42,700 nt of DNA from Rhodobacter sp. (GCA_020250125.1 JADCEL010000033.1:1-42700); one strand, 5' to 3'. Positions 28,228 through 37,490 are shown, numbered from the stretch's first letter. Made by a program: numbers and translations. Notes: a model not told the origin generated them from the letters alone.

Positions 28228-30300
28228 GTGCATAAAGTGCTTGAAAAAGAAGGCGGGCGTCCGATGACCGGTGCGAACAGGATCCTGACGGTAAGCTATG
28301 GCACGTTTTCGTGCACGTTGGAGGGTTTTGAAGATCCGTTAAGCACATTGCAGGCGATTGCCGAATATTTCCGGGGCGTTGCGGCAGAAGACCGGTATTT
28401 CGGCGCCGCGCCGCCGACGCCCGATGCGGCAATGCTGCACCGCATTGCCGAGCGGGCCGTCAACCGTCATGCCGAAGCGCCGATCGAAGACAGGTCGATG
28501 ATCCTGCGGGCGGACGAGGCGAGGCAGACGGCGATATCCCCCGTGGCGCCCGCGCCTCTGGCCGTGTCCCAGCCTGCACCCCTGCCTGCGGCAACCGGCC
28601 TTCTGGCGGAAGAAAGCGTGGCGGCCAAGCTTCAGCGCATCCGGGACGCCGTGGCGCGCGGCGCGGAACCGGCTGTCGAGGCGCTGGACGGTGACGGGCA
28701 AGACGCCGCGCCGGTTTTCGTGGCCCCCCCGGCCTTTTCCGCCGGGACAGAAGACCCTGCCGGAACAGACGAAGACATGAGCGCACAGATCATGGCCCCG
28801 CCAGACCACGGCCCGGCCCCTGCGCAGGATGATGCAGCAGGCCCCGATGGCCCCGCGCGGCCGCCGCTTCTGCCTGTCACCCCGGACGGTGCCGCCGGGG
28901 GCGATGGCGATCCTGCGGCCCTTGCCCGCGAAAGCGCTGCCGGTGATGCGCCGGAACCGGCCGAACCTGTGCCCGGCACCGCTTTCTTTGAACGCCTGAC
29001 GGGCGGTCAGGCCGATATGCCGGTGTTGTCGTTCACGCCTGTGCCGGACACTGTGGATACGCTGCCCGAATCCCTGCCGGAGGTGACGGCCGAAGACCTT
29101 CCCGAAGCCGCCGGGGCCGAAGACGAGGTTCTGCCAACATCGCTTGACCGGGTCTTGGCCGAATCGGGCGCTGCCGTTGCCCTGGACGCCGCAGCGCCGT
29201 CCGGCCCCGCGCTGACCCCCGCTGTGGCAGACGGCACGCCAGACGCCGGAAACAGCCCGGCACCATCGGCGCTGCGGGACGGCGCAAGCTTTGCGGGCGA
29301 CTGGAAGGATGTGCTTTCGTCATTCGAAGACCTGTCCGAATGGACCCAACCCGCGTCTGCCCGGCCCCCGGCCCCCGATCTGCCTGAACCCATGGGCGCG
29401 GGCGCAGAGCCGTCTGCGGTGCCCGGCAGCCTGAGCGGGGAAAGACCGCAGGTGCTTCTGCTGCGCGCGATGGAACCCCCTGCCGATCCTGCAATCGCGG
29501 AACCGGACACGCGCCCGGCCACGCCTTCCGCTTCCGGCAGCCAGGCCGGGGCCAGCCAGAAGGCCGAAGGCCGGAGGGGTCTTGAGGACACTGCCAGGGA
29601 TGGGCAAGACCTCACGCGCCTGCTGGACCACGCCAATAGCGAAATGGACGAGCCTGGGAACCGCCGCCGTCTGTTGACGATGGCCCATCTCAAGGCCGCC
29701 GTCGCGGCGACGGAGGCCGACCTGCAATCAGCCGGCCGTGAAAGCCAAGCCGGCGATTCGAGGCGTCTGGACCGCTATCATGCCGATCTGGCCCGTGCCG
29801 TGCAGCAGCACCGCCCCGACGGCCCCTTCCCTTCGGGACGGCCCGCGCCGCTGGTGCTTGTGTCCGGCCAGCGGATCGACCGCCCCCTGCCGGATGGCGC
29901 GGTCATCAGCGGGCTGCAACAAAGCATCGGCATGACGGATCTGGCCGCTGTGCAAACACCCGATGACAGCAAAGACCCCACCGGGGCCGAAGATGCCTTC
30001 GCGCCGGCCCTGAATTTTTCGGAATTCGCGGGGCAGGTCGGCGCCGGCGAAATGCCTGATCTTCTTGAGGCGGCTGCGGCCTATACCGCCTGCATCGAAA
30101 AGCAGCCGCATTTCACCCGCCCCCACCTGATGCGCCATGTCGCCGACGCCACCGGCACCGGCGAGGCGAACCGCGAAGACGTCATGCGCGGCTTTGGGCT
30201 GCTGCTGCGCCAGGGCAAGATCGAAAAGGTCGATGGCGGCCTGTTCGCGATCACAGACAACTGCACCTACCTTGCCCAGGCCCGCCGCATGTCCCGCTGA
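28228..30300 (+). CDS. Large disordered protein with conserved ends, unknown function
   Basis: The protein (690 residues from GTG 28228; 678 from the ATG at 28264) has three parts. The first 80 residues are compact and contain ILTVSYGTFSCTLEGFED and AIAEYFRGVAAEDRYFGA, which I recall as the head of a protein widespread in Rhodobacteraceae. The middle (about 95-460) is rich in Ala, Pro, Asp and Glu and looks disordered. After a helical stretch (about 460-560), the last 80 residues (FAGQVGAGEMPDLLEAAAAY, then FTRPHLMRHV and FGLLLRQGKIEKVDGGLFAI) look like a small winged-helix-type domain. There is no signal peptide or membrane segment. The GTG start is preferred because it includes the EKEGGRP lead that I recall in relatives, with AAGGGC upstream. 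Function is unknown. Confidence 0.8.
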   Translation: MHKVLEKEGGRPMTGANRILTVSYGTFSCTLEGFEDPLSTLQAIAEYFRGVAAEDRYFGAAPPTPDAAMLHRIAERAVNRHAEAPIEDRSMILRADEARQTAISPVAPAPLAVSQPAPLPAATGLLAEESVAAKLQRIRDAVARGAEPAVEALDGDGQDAAPVFVAPPAFSAGTEDPAGTDEDMSAQIMAPPDHGPAPAQDDAAGPDGPARPPLLPVTPDGAAGGDGDPAALARESAAGDAPEPAEPVPGTAFFERLTGGQADMPVLSFTPVPDTVDTLPESLPEVTAEDLPEAAGAEDEVLPTSLDRVLAESGAAVALDAAAPSGPALTPAVADGTPDAGNSPAPSALRDGASFAGDWKDVLSSFEDLSEWTQPASARPPAPDLPEPMGAGAEPSAVPGSLSGERPQVLLLRAMEPPADPAIAEPDTRPATPSASGSQAGASQKAEGRRGLEDTARDGQDLTRLLDHANSEMDEPGNRRRLLTMAHLKAAVAATEADLQSAGRESQAGDSRRLDRYHADLARAVQQHRPDGPFPSGRPAPLVLVSGQRIDRPLPDGAVISGLQQSIGMTDLAAVQTPDDSKDPTGAEDAFAPALNFSEFAGQVGAGEMPDLLEAAAAYTACIEKQPHFTRPHLMRHVADATGTGEANREDVMRGFGLLLRQGKIEKVDGGLFAITDNCTYLAQARRMSR

Positions 30301-30345
30301 GACGCGGGCGGCGGCACGCCGCGGCAGATGCGGCTGCGCCCTGGC

Positions 30346-30567
30346 TTAAGGTGCGTCGTCCGGGTCCGTCTGGCCGACGCCCCGGAAGACCGCGCGGAAG
30401 GGCACGATCCACAGGAACCCGAGCACCACGTAAACCCCGATCTCCAGCCAGAACGGCGGGCGGTCAAACAGGTTGAGGATCGTGACCGCCGCCACGATGT
30501 ACAGCGGCATCCCGACCAGCAGGATCAGCAGCGACAGGCGGCGGCGGGTGCGGTAGCTCAGGGCCAT
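30346..30567 (-). CDS. DUF2842 small membrane protein
   Basis: The 73-residue protein has a basic N-terminus (SYRTRRRL) and two hydrophobic helices (about 11-32 and 40-60), the second followed by PFRAVFRG. This matches the DUF2842 family of small alphaproteobacterial membrane proteins, whose role is not known. It starts nine bases after the purA stop on the same strand and is probably cotranscribed with purA. It faces the large protein gene, with only 45 bases between the convergent stops. Confidence 0.8.
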   Translation of the reverse strand: MALSYRTRRRLSLLILLVGMPLYIVAAVTILNLFDRPPFWLEIGVYVVLGFLWIVPFRAVFRGVGQTDPDDAP

Positions 30568-30576
30568 ACGGGGACC

Positions 30577-31869
30577 TCAATCTGCAAAGGGGTCGGTCAC
30601 AAGAATCGTGTCGCCCCTTTCGGGCGAGGTGGAAAGCAGCGCCACCGGGCATTGGATCAACTCTTCGATCCGGCGCACGTATTTGATTGCCGCCCCCGGC
30701 AGGTCGGCCCAGGATCGCGCCCCGGCGGTGCTTTCGTGCCAGCCGTCCATCTCTTCATAGACCGGCGTGACGCGGGCCTGAAGGCTGGCGGCGGTGGGCA
30801 GGTAATCCAGCCGCTCGCCATCCAGGTCATAGCCGGTGCAGATGCGCAGCGTCGAAAACCCGTCCAGCACGTCCAGCTTGGTCAGGGCGATGCCCGACAC
30901 GCCGCTGGTGGCGCAGGTCTGGCGCACCAGAACGGCATCGAACCACCCGCAGCGCCGCTTGCGCCCGGTGACCGTGCCGAATTCGTGCCCGCGCTGGCCC
31001 AGCCGTTCGCCGTCGGCATCGGACAACTCGGTCGGGAACGGCCCCTCGCCCACGCGGGTGGTATAGGCCTTGACGATGCCCAGCACGAAATCGATCGAGG
31101 TCGGGCCAAGACCGGTTCCGGTCGCCGCCATGCCCGCCAGGGTGTTGGACGAGGTCACGAAGGGATAGGTTCCGAAATCCACATCCAGAAGCGATCCCTG
31201 CGCGCCTTCGAACAGGATGCGCTTTCCCGCACGGCGCGCGTCGTTCAGCACCTTCCAGACCGGCTTGGCATAGGGCAGGATTTTCGGCGCAACCCCGACC
31301 AGGGCCGCCTTCAGCGCGGCGCGGTCGACGGGTGCCAGACCCAGGCCGCGCCGCAGGGCATCGTGATGCCCCAGCAGGCGGTCCAGCCGCAGATCAAGGG
31401 TTGCCTCATCCGCCAGGTCAGCCACGCGCACGGTGCGCCGCCCGACCTTGTCCTCATAGGCCGGGCCGATGCCGCGCCCGGTTGTGCCGATCTTCGCCAC
31501 CCCCACCTGCGCCTCGCGCGCGCGGTCCAACTCGCCATGAACGGGCAGGATCAGCGGCGTGTTTTCGGCGATCATCAGGGTGTCGGGCGACACGGCAACG
31601 CCCTGCCCGGACAGCTTTTCGATCTCGGCCAGCAGCGCCCAGGGGTCCAGCACCACGCCATTGCCGATGACACTCAGCTTGCCGCCGCGCACGATGCCGC
31701 TGGGCAGCAGCGACAGCTTGTAGACCACCCCGTCGATCACCAGCGTATGGCCCGCGTTGTGCCCCCCCTGGAACCGGGCGATCACATCGGCACGCTCGGA
31801 CAGCCAATCGACGATCTTGCCCTTCCCCTCGTCGCCCCACTGGGCACCCACGACGACGACATTGGCCAT
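30577..31869 (-). CDS. purA: Adenylosuccinate synthetase
   Basis: PurA joins aspartate to IMP using GTP, the first step from IMP to AMP. The 430 residues include the GTP loop [12 protein letters not shown] (from residue 12) with catalytic D13 and H41 in [10 protein letters not shown], the IMP-binding [13 protein letters not shown] segment near 128, and [12 protein letters not shown] near 299. Length and motifs are standard. The gene is divergent from secG and followed by a DUF2842 gene. Confidence 0.98.
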   Translation of the reverse strand: MANVVVVGAQWGDEGKGKIVDWLSERADVIARFQGGHNAGHTLVIDGVVYKLSLLPSGIVRGGKLSVIGNGVVLDPWALLAEIEKLSGQGVAVSPDTLMIAENTPLILPVHGELDRAREAQVGVAKIGTTGRGIGPAYEDKVGRRTVRVADLADEATLDLRLDRLLGHHDALRRGLGLAPVDRAALKAALVGVAPKILPYAKPVWKVLNDARRAGKRILFEGAQGSLLDVDFGTYPFVTSSNTLAGMAATGTGLGPTSIDFVLGIVKAYTTRVGEGPFPTELSDADGERLGQRGHEFGTVTGRKRRCGWFDAVLVRQTCATSGVSGIALTKLDVLDGFSTLRICTGYDLDGERLDYLPTAASLQARVTPVYEEMDGWHESTAGARSWADLPGAAIKYVRRIEELIQCPVALLSTSPERGDTILVTDPFAD

Positions 31870-31968
31870 TCGCAGTCTCTCCGCTTGTCGAAAACCGTTG
31901 CAGCTATAGCTGTCTGCCCGATCCGGCGAAACAGCTAATTGCCCGTCCCGTCAGGTGCCGGGAAGGGG

Positions 31969-31997
31969 TTGCGGGCCGGGCGGCTTGGCCCTAGATA
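31969..31997 (+). promoter_or_regulatory. Probable sigma-70 promoter of secG
   Basis: TTGCGG (31969-31974) and TAGATA (31992-31997) are 17 bases apart and lie about 30 bases before the secG start, in the divergent gap with purA. Confidence 0.5.
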
Positions 31998-32027
31998 AGC
32001 GCGTCAGCACCCGGAAAGCGCGTCTCC

Positions 32028-32408
32028 ATGGAAAACGTCGTTCTTGTCATCCACCTGATCCTGGCGCTTTGCCTTGTCGGGGTCGTGCTTTTGCAGCGGT
32101 CGGAAGGCGGCGGGCTTGGCATGGGCGGCGGCGGGGGCGGCGGCGTGATGTCGGGCCGGTCGGCGGCAACGGCACTGGCGAAACTGACGTGGATTTTCGC
32201 GGTCGGGTTCATCTGCACCTCGATCGGCCTCACGGTGCTCGCGGCACGCGACTCGGCCGGGACCTCGGTGATCGACCAGATCGGCGGCACGGCCCCGGCC
32301 CCGGCCCCGGCGGCGCCTCTGGCCCCGGAGGCAGAGCTTCTGCCCCCGGCATCGGCAGATTCGCCGGCAACGCCGCCCCGCGCCGATGCTCCGGCAGCCG
32401 CTGACTGA
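32028..32408 (+). CDS. secG: Preprotein translocase subunit SecG
   Basis: SecG assists SecYE in SecA-driven export. The 126 residues show the first membrane helix (about 5-24, VVLVIHLILALCLVGVVLLQ), the hallmark RSEGGGLGMGG...GVMSGR glycine-rich loop (about 25-45), a second helix (about 55-75), and an Ala/Pro-rich cytoplasmic tail (about 85-126) common in alphaproteobacteria. It is divergent from purA and upstream of pyrG, a recurrent order (secG-pyrG) in this group. SecA is encoded elsewhere in the window. Confidence 0.95.
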   Translation: MENVVLVIHLILALCLVGVVLLQRSEGGGLGMGGGGGGGVMSGRSAATALAKLTWIFAVGFICTSIGLTVLAARDSAGTSVIDQIGGTAPAPAPAAPLAPEAELLPPASADSPATPPRADAPAAAD

Positions 32409-32463
32409 TCCCCACCATCCTTAGATGTGCCGATCAAGCTGAAAACAGCATCTAGAGGTGCGG

Positions 32464-32492
32464 TTGCGGTCTGTGTGGATATGGGCTAAAGG
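32464..32492 (+). promoter_or_regulatory. Possible promoter of pyrG
   Basis: TTGCGG (32464-32469) and TAAAGG (32487-32492) are 17 bases apart. The leader that follows contains a GCGATTC/GAATCGC hairpin at 32510-32532, about 30 bases before the pyrG start. No pyrimidine attenuator with a run of Gs or Ts is seen. Confidence 0.45.
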
Positions 32493-32560
32493 TCAACTCC
32501 CGTGATCCTGCGATTCCCGCTGCGCGAATCGCCCCCTCTGAACCAGGCACGGGAGCGTCC

Positions 32561-34204
32561 ATGGCACGTTATGTTTTCATTACCGGCGGCGTGGTATCCT
32601 CGCTTGGAAAAGGGCTGGCCTCGGCGGCGCTGGGGGCGCTTTTGCAGGCGCGCGGCTTTTCTGTCCGCCTGCGCAAGCTGGACCCCTACCTGAACGTCGA
32701 CCCCGGAACGATGTCGCCCTTCGAGCATGGCGAGGTCTTCGTCACCGATGACGGGGCCGAGACCGATCTTGACCTTGGCCATTACGAACGCTTCACCGGC
32801 GTCTCGGCGCGCAGGACCGACAGCGTGTCATCGGGGCGCATCTATTCCAACGTTCTGGAAAAGGAACGGCGCGGCGATTACCTGGGCAAGACGATTCAGG
32901 TCATTCCGCATGTCACCAACGAGATCAAGGATTTCCTGCGCATCGGCGATGACGAGGTCGATTTCATGCTGTGTGAAATCGGCGGCACCGTGGGCGACAT
33001 TGAAGGCCTGCCGTTCTTCGAGGCGATCCGGCAGTTCGCCCAGGACCGTCCGCGCGGCCAGTGCATCTTCATGCACCTGACGCTGCTGCCCTATGTCACG
33101 GCATCGGGCGAGCTGAAGACAAAGCCCACGCAGCATTCGGTCAAGGAGCTGCGGTCGATCGGGATTGCCCCCGATGTGCTGCTGTTGCGGTCCGAACACC
33201 CCATTCCGGACCGCGAGCGCGAAAAGATCGCCCTGTTCTGCAACGTCCGCAAAGAGGCCGTCATTGCCGCCCCCGACCTGAAGACAATCTATGATGCCCC
33301 CCTTGTCTATCACCGCGAAGGGCTGGACCAGGCGGTGCTGGACGCCTTCGGCATTTCGCCCGCGCCGCGCCCCAACCTGGCGCGCTGGGAAGATGTGATG
33401 GACCGGCTGACCAATGCCGAAGGCGAGGTGCGCGTGGCCATCGTCGGCAAATACACCCAGCTGGAAGACGCCTACAAATCAATTGCCGAGGCGCTGACCC
33501 ATGGCGGCATGGCCAACCGCACCCGCGTGAAGGCCGAATGGATCGACGCCGAGATTTTCGAACGCGAAGACCCCGCGCCATGGCTGGAAGGGTTTCACGC
33601 CATTCTGGTGCCGGGCGGCTTTGGCGAACGCGGAACCGAAGGCAAGATCAAGGCGGCGCAATATGCCCGCGAAAAAAAGATTCCTTACCTTGGCATCTGT
33701 CTTGGCATGCAGATGGCCGTCATTGAGACGGCCCGCACGCTGGCGCATATGGACAATGCCGGGTCCGAAGAGTTTGATCACGAAACCGGATCAAAGCGGT
33801 TCACCCCGGTTGTCTACCACCTGAAGGAATGGGTGCAGGGCAACCATATGGTCGAACGAAAAGTAGGCGATGCCAAGGGCGGCACCATGCGCCTTGGGGC
33901 CTATACCGCAAACCTGCTGCCCGGATCGCGCGTGGCGCAGATTTACGGGACGACCGTGATCGAGGAACGCCACCGCCACCGCTATGAGGTGGACATCAAG
34001 TATCGCGACAAGCTGGAAGCCTGCGGGCTGACCTTTTCGGGCATGAGCCCCGATGGCCGCCTGCCCGAGATCGTCGAGATCGGGGACCATCCGTGGTTCA
34101 TCGGGGTTCAGTACCACCCGGAGCTGAAATCCAAGCCCTTCGCACCGCATCCGCTGTTTGCCGATTTCGTGCGCGCGGCGGTGGAGGTGAGCCGGCTGGT
34201 CTGA
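32561..34204 (+). CDS. pyrG: CTP synthase
   Basis: PyrG aminates UTP to CTP using ATP and glutamine. The 547 residues have the N-terminal amidoligase domain ([20 protein letters not shown] at residues 3-22; [14 protein letters not shown] near 41; [12 protein letters not shown] near 68) and a C-terminal class I glutamine amidotransferase domain with the catalytic Cys at residue 380 ([10 protein letters not shown]) and the His/Glu pair in [11 protein letters not shown] near the end. Length is normal. It follows secG and ends in a convergent gap that carries dispersed repeats. Confidence 0.98.
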   Translation: MARYVFITGGVVSSLGKGLASAALGALLQARGFSVRLRKLDPYLNVDPGTMSPFEHGEVFVTDDGAETDLDLGHYERFTGVSARRTDSVSSGRIYSNVLEKERRGDYLGKTIQVIPHVTNEIKDFLRIGDDEVDFMLCEIGGTVGDIEGLPFFEAIRQFAQDRPRGQCIFMHLTLLPYVTASGELKTKPTQHSVKELRSIGIAPDVLLLRSEHPIPDREREKIALFCNVRKEAVIAAPDLKTIYDAPLVYHREGLDQAVLDAFGISPAPRPNLARWEDVMDRLTNAEGEVRVAIVGKYTQLEDAYKSIAEALTHGGMANRTRVKAEWIDAEIFEREDPAPWLEGFHAILVPGGFGERGTEGKIKAAQYAREKKIPYLGICLGMQMAVIETARTLAHMDNAGSEEFDHETGSKRFTPVVYHLKEWVQGNHMVERKVGDAKGGTMRLGAYTANLLPGSRVAQIYGTTVIEERHRHRYEVDIKYRDKLEACGLTFSGMSPDGRLPEIVEIGDHPWFIGVQYHPELKSKPFAPHPLFADFVRAAVEVSRLV

Positions 34205-34217
34205 CAGGGTGCCGAAA

Positions 34218-34400
34218 CAGCATCCCCGCCGCGTGCCGGACGGGAAGATCATCCTGATCAATCGCAAAGGCGGCTTGCCATTCCGGGCGGGATCAGGAAG
34301 GGCAGAGGGCCAGCCCCTGACGGGCCTGTGACACGCGCACCGCACAGCCGGGGCGATGGCCCCGGCCAGACCGCGCAGGGCGCGCCAGCGGTTCATTTGG
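34218..34400. repeat. Dispersed mosaic repeat, second locus
   Basis: Two modules are joined in the gap between the convergent ends of pyrG and the gene at 34517. Module A (34218-34300) contains GGAAGATCATCCTGAT and CGCAAAGGCGG and ends TTCCGGGCGGGATCAGGAA; it aligns over about 80 bases with 42487-42570. A second module (34345-34390) with GGGGCGATGGCCCCGGCCAG and ACCGCGCAGGGCGCG matches 12583-12626. The rest of the 312-base gap holds no gene. Confidence 0.75.
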
Positions 34401-34516
34401 CGCGCACATCCGGCACGGCCCGGCTGACCGGCCTGCGATGTACCATGTTCCGCCTGCAAACCGGCAGGACGCGGGGTTTGGGGGCGCAGGCGGCAGGCGG
34501 GCCGGTGTCTGCGCCC

Positions 34517-35152
34517 TTACCAACCCGGCTGTTCTGCGGTGATCGATGCGGCGACCCGCAGATGGCCAAGGCTGCCGTCCATGATTTCGGCGCATTCCTC
34601 GACCAGAAAGGCGAAATACTCGGTCTCGATCTGCTGGCCGTCCAGCATCAGCGAAACGACAAACTTCAGTTTGGCCGACACATCTTCCAGGCATTGCGGC
34701 AGGCTGTGCAGGATCTGGCTTTCCAGCCTTCGCATCTCGGACTTCAGCCGTGTGATCTCGGCCTCGAGCAGTTCGATTTCGGACCCCTCCGGCCGGTCCA
34801 GATTTTCGATGAAGCGCCGCGTCGTCAGCGGCAGGGCATTGCGGATGCATTTCTGCGCAAGCTCGACCGCGCCGCGGAATTCCCCGAAGGAACGCCCCGT
34901 CATCCTGGCGCTGTCCGGCTCGTGGGGCTGTGCGTCAACCTGCACGTCAGCCATGCGCCGCAGGGTCATCCCGGCAAAGACGGCCCGGCTGAGCCTTTCC
35001 TGCCGCGTCATGGCGTCATCGCATTGTCTTTCCAGCGCCTCAAGGGCGCGGATCTGGTCCGAGATCGACTGCTTCGCACCGGTGCCACGCACTATTCCGG
35101 CAATCTGGCGGCTGGACTGGGGTTCGTAACGGAACAGGGGGGCAGCATTCAT
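34517..35152 (-). CDS. Hypothetical coiled-coil protein, 211 residues
   Basis: I do not recognise this protein. It is soluble, with no signal peptide or membrane segment, and largely helical. A heptad-like stretch (EIELLEAEITRLKSEMRRLE, about 123-142) suggests a coiled coil, followed by a conserved-looking block (KLKFVVSLMLDGQQIETEYF, about 160-179). Codon use is like its neighbours, so it is probably a real gene. The ATG at 35152 gives a frame that begins right after a long imperfect palindrome at 35180-35217 in the divergent gap with rlmJ. It converges on pyrG across the repeat region. Confidence 0.7.
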   Translation of the reverse strand: MNAAPLFRYEPQSSRQIAGIVRGTGAKQSISDQIRALEALERQCDDAMTRQERLSRAVFAGMTLRRMADVQVDAQPHEPDSARMTGRSFGEFRGAVELAQKCIRNALPLTTRRFIENLDRPEGSEIELLEAEITRLKSEMRRLESQILHSLPQCLEDVSAKLKFVVSLMLDGQQIETEYFAFLVEECAEIMDGSLGHLRVAASITAEQPGW

Positions 35153-35179
35153 GTCTCGTGACCTTGTCGTTCGTATCGC

Positions 35180-35217
35180 ATGTCTGGCATCATCCGGTGC
35201 CGGATGACATCAGACAT
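35180..35217. promoter_or_regulatory. 38-bp imperfect palindrome ahead of the coiled-coil gene
   Basis: The arms 35180-35197 and 35200-35217 pair at 15 of 18 positions around a two-base centre; ATGTCTG and TCATCCGG are the matching blocks. The site is 28 bases upstream of the minus-strand start at 35152 and could be an operator or a strong leader hairpin. Further right (35242-35275) the gap is AT-richer, with ATTGGG/CCCAAT inverted repeats. Confidence 0.55.
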
Positions 35218-35371
35218 CCTATGAAGCCGATATGGGGCAACAATTGGGTACAATCTGGGCAATCGCGCCCAATTTGTGAAGAGAACCGTAATGCGGACCC
35301 CGCGCGGCCCGGACGGGCAGCCCCCGGCCCGGCCTATTGAAATCCTGCCGGTGCGGCGCTAGGCGAAGGGT

Positions 35372-36154
35372 ATGCTTGGCTATCAGCACATTTACCACGC
35401 GGGCAACGCCGCCGATGTTCACAAGCATGTGCTGCTGTGCGCCATGCTTGATTACCTGGTCCACAAGGACAAACCGCTGAGCTATATCGAAACCCATGCC
35501 GGGCGCGGGCTGTATGACCTTCGCGCCGAAGAGGCGCTGAAAACCGGCGAGGCCGATCATGGCATCCTGCGGCTGGCCGGTCGCCTGCCGGGGGATCATC
35601 CCTACATGCGCCGCCTGAACGAAGTGCGGGCGCGTTTCGGGCCGAACGCCTATCCGGGCTCGCCCCTGCTGGCGGCGCTGACCCTGCGGGACATCGACAG
35701 GATGCACCTGGCAGAGCTGCACCCGCGCGAGAATGCCGCCCTTCATGCGGCCCTTGGCCCCTGGGGTGCCCATATCCATGCCGGGGATGGCTTTGCGATG
35801 GCCCGGGCGATCTGCCCGCCCGCGCCCAGGCGCGGGATCATGCTGGTCGATCCATCCTATGAGATGAAGGAGGATTACGACCTGATTCCGGAAGTCTTTG
35901 CGGCGATCAACAGAAAGTGGAATGTCGGCATCCTTGTCCTGTGGTATCCGCTTCTTGCTTCTGATGGGCATCGCCCGATGCTGCGGCGGCTGGAGCAGGC
36001 GTTTCCAAACGCCTTGCGCCACGAGGTGTCTTTCGGTCTTGCCGGCCCGACGCATCGTTTGCGCGGCTCCGGCATGTTTGTCGTGAACCCGCCCTATGGG
36101 CTGGACGGGCAAGCGGCCCATCTGTCATCCCTGTTCGCGTCCCTGCCCCCCTGA
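35372..36154 (+). CDS. rlmJ: 23S rRNA (adenine-2030-N6)-methyltransferase RlmJ
   Basis: RlmJ methylates A2030 of 23S rRNA. The 260-residue protein begins with the characteristic MLGYQHIYHAGNAADVHKHV, has the SAM-related YIETHAGRGLYDL segment near 38-50, and a catalytic motif IV as DPSYE near 159 (DPPYE in many homologues). RLRGSGMFVVNPPYGL near 229 is also typical. A GAAGGGT sequence precedes the ATG. It is followed after 41 bases by the TerB gene on the same strand. Confidence 0.93.
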   Translation: MLGYQHIYHAGNAADVHKHVLLCAMLDYLVHKDKPLSYIETHAGRGLYDLRAEEALKTGEADHGILRLAGRLPGDHPYMRRLNEVRARFGPNAYPGSPLLAALTLRDIDRMHLAELHPRENAALHAALGPWGAHIHAGDGFAMARAICPPAPRRGIMLVDPSYEMKEDYDLIPEVFAAINRKWNVGILVLWYPLLASDGHRPMLRRLEQAFPNALRHEVSFGLAGPTHRLRGSGMFVVNPPYGLDGQAAHLSSLFASLPP

Positions 36155-36195
36155 CGTTCCGCTGTCTTTCCGACCCCATCCAGACAAGAGCCATC

Positions 36196-36627
36196 ATGAT
36201 CGACCATCTTCTTCGCCGTCTTCGCAGCCCTGTCGCCACGCCGGCCCCCGAAGCCTCGCTGGCCATGGCGGCCCTGCTTGTCCGCCTTGCGCGCACCGAC
36301 GGCAGCTATGACGTGACAGAGGTGGCCAGCATCAACCGCGCCCTTGCCGGGTCCTTCGGCCTGTCCCCCGAGGCGGCCGGTTCCCTGCGCCTGCGGGCCG
36401 AAGCGCTGGAGGCCAAAGCCCCCGACACCGTGCGCTTCACCCGGTCGCTGAAAGACGCGGTGCCGCATGAGCACCGCATCGCCCTGGTCGAGGCGATGTG
36501 GCGCGTCGTTCTGTCGGACGGCACCCGGGATGAGGAAGAGGAAAGCATGATGCGCCTTGTGACAAACCTGCTGGGGATCAGTGATGTGGACAGTGCCCTT
36601 GCCCGCCAGCGGGTCGGTGCGCGGTGA
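36196..36627 (+). CDS. TerB-family protein
   Basis: The 143-residue helical protein has the TerB pattern: an early MAALLVRLARTDGSYDVTEV helix pair with an acidic loop (about 26-45), EHRIALVEAMWRVVLSDGTR with a second acidic loop (about 95-114), and DEEEESMMRLVTNLLGI. TerB proteins are linked to tellurite resistance and membrane-associated stress complexes, but small stand-alone members in proteobacteria have no settled role. The stop overlaps the GTG start of the following PhnD-like gene by four bases. No other ter genes are near. Confidence 0.85.
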   Translation: MIDHLLRRLRSPVATPAPEASLAMAALLVRLARTDGSYDVTEVASINRALAGSFGLSPEAAGSLRLRAEALEAKAPDTVRFTRSLKDAVPHEHRIALVEAMWRVVLSDGTRDEEEESMMRLVTNLLGISDVDSALARQRVGAR

Positions 36628-37409
36628 TCGCGTCGCTTCCCATGTATGACCGCCCCGAAACGGTGGCGGCCAATGACCGGCTTTGGGCCGGCATCCGCGA
36701 CCGGCTGCACGCCGAAGGCCTGCCCGCCCCCGAGGCGCTGATCCATGACGCGCCCGATCTTTGGGCGCAGTGGACCTCGCCCGATCTGGTGCTGTCCCAG
36801 ACCTGCGGCTTGCCCTATCGGTCGCGGCTGCATGGCCAGGTCACGCTGGTTGGAACGCCCGACTATGCGGTCGATGGCTGCGGGCCGGGGCATTACCGCA
36901 GCGTCTTCGTGGCCCGTGCCGGTGATCCGCGCGACCGGATCGACATGTTCGACGGCGCAGGCCTGGCCTATAATGACGCGCTGTCGCAGTCTGGCTGGGC
37001 CGCGCCGCAGACCCATGCGGCGCAGATCGGCATCCGCCTGTTTCCCGCCCTGCAGACCGGTGCCCACGAACAGTCCGCCCGCGCCGTGGCCGGGGGCCGC
37101 GCAGAGATTGCGGCGCTCGACGCCGTGACCTGGCGGCTGTTGCAGCGCTTCGACCCTGTCACCCGCGATCTTCGTGTGGTGGGGCTGACCGCACCGACGC
37201 CCGGCCTGCCGCTGATCACAGCACCGGGGCATGATGCGGATATCCTGTTTGATGTCGTGGCCGAAGCCATTGCCGACATGCCCGGCACCGACCGGGATCT
37301 GACCGGTCTGCGACGGATCGTACGCATTCCCGCAGCCGCCTATCTTGCCGTGCCCACGCCGCCGTCACCGGACCGGACCGCTGTGGAAACCTGCGGAGTC
37401 AGCCCGTGA
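36624..37409 (+). CDS. PhnD-like (phosphonate-binding type) protein without signal peptide
   Basis: The 261-residue protein resembles the PhnD/PF12974 periplasmic binding fold: MIASLPMYDRPETVAANDRL at the start, LVLSQTCGLPYRSRLHGQVT near 56-75, and GHYRSVFVARAGDPR near 89-103, followed by a hinge-like AYNDALSQSGW segment near 116-126. Unlike true binding proteins, it starts directly with the domain and has no signal peptide or lipobox, so it probably stays in the cytoplasm. The GTG start overlaps the TerB stop (GTGA), implying coupled translation. No phosphonate transporter genes are near; the ABC system that follows is of the amino-acid type. Confidence 0.75.
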   Translation: MIASLPMYDRPETVAANDRLWAGIRDRLHAEGLPAPEALIHDAPDLWAQWTSPDLVLSQTCGLPYRSRLHGQVTLVGTPDYAVDGCGPGHYRSVFVARAGDPRDRIDMFDGAGLAYNDALSQSGWAAPQTHAAQIGIRLFPALQTGAHEQSARAVAGGRAEIAALDAVTWRLLQRFDPVTRDLRVVGLTAPTPGLPLITAPGHDADILFDVVAEAIADMPGTDRDLTGLRRIVRIPAAAYLAVPTPPSPDRTAVETCGVSP

Positions 37410-37490
37410 CGCGGCGGAACCTGCACAATGGGCGTTGCAATAAGGCGAAAATTGCGCGCTCTTTCCCCGACCCCTTGCGAACGAGCAGCC

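Noticed and set aside
35158..35340. Small plus-strand frame in the gap before rlmJ
   Set aside because: It lies across the long palindrome and AT-rich patch of a divergent regulatory gap, has no ribosome site and no recognisable sequence.
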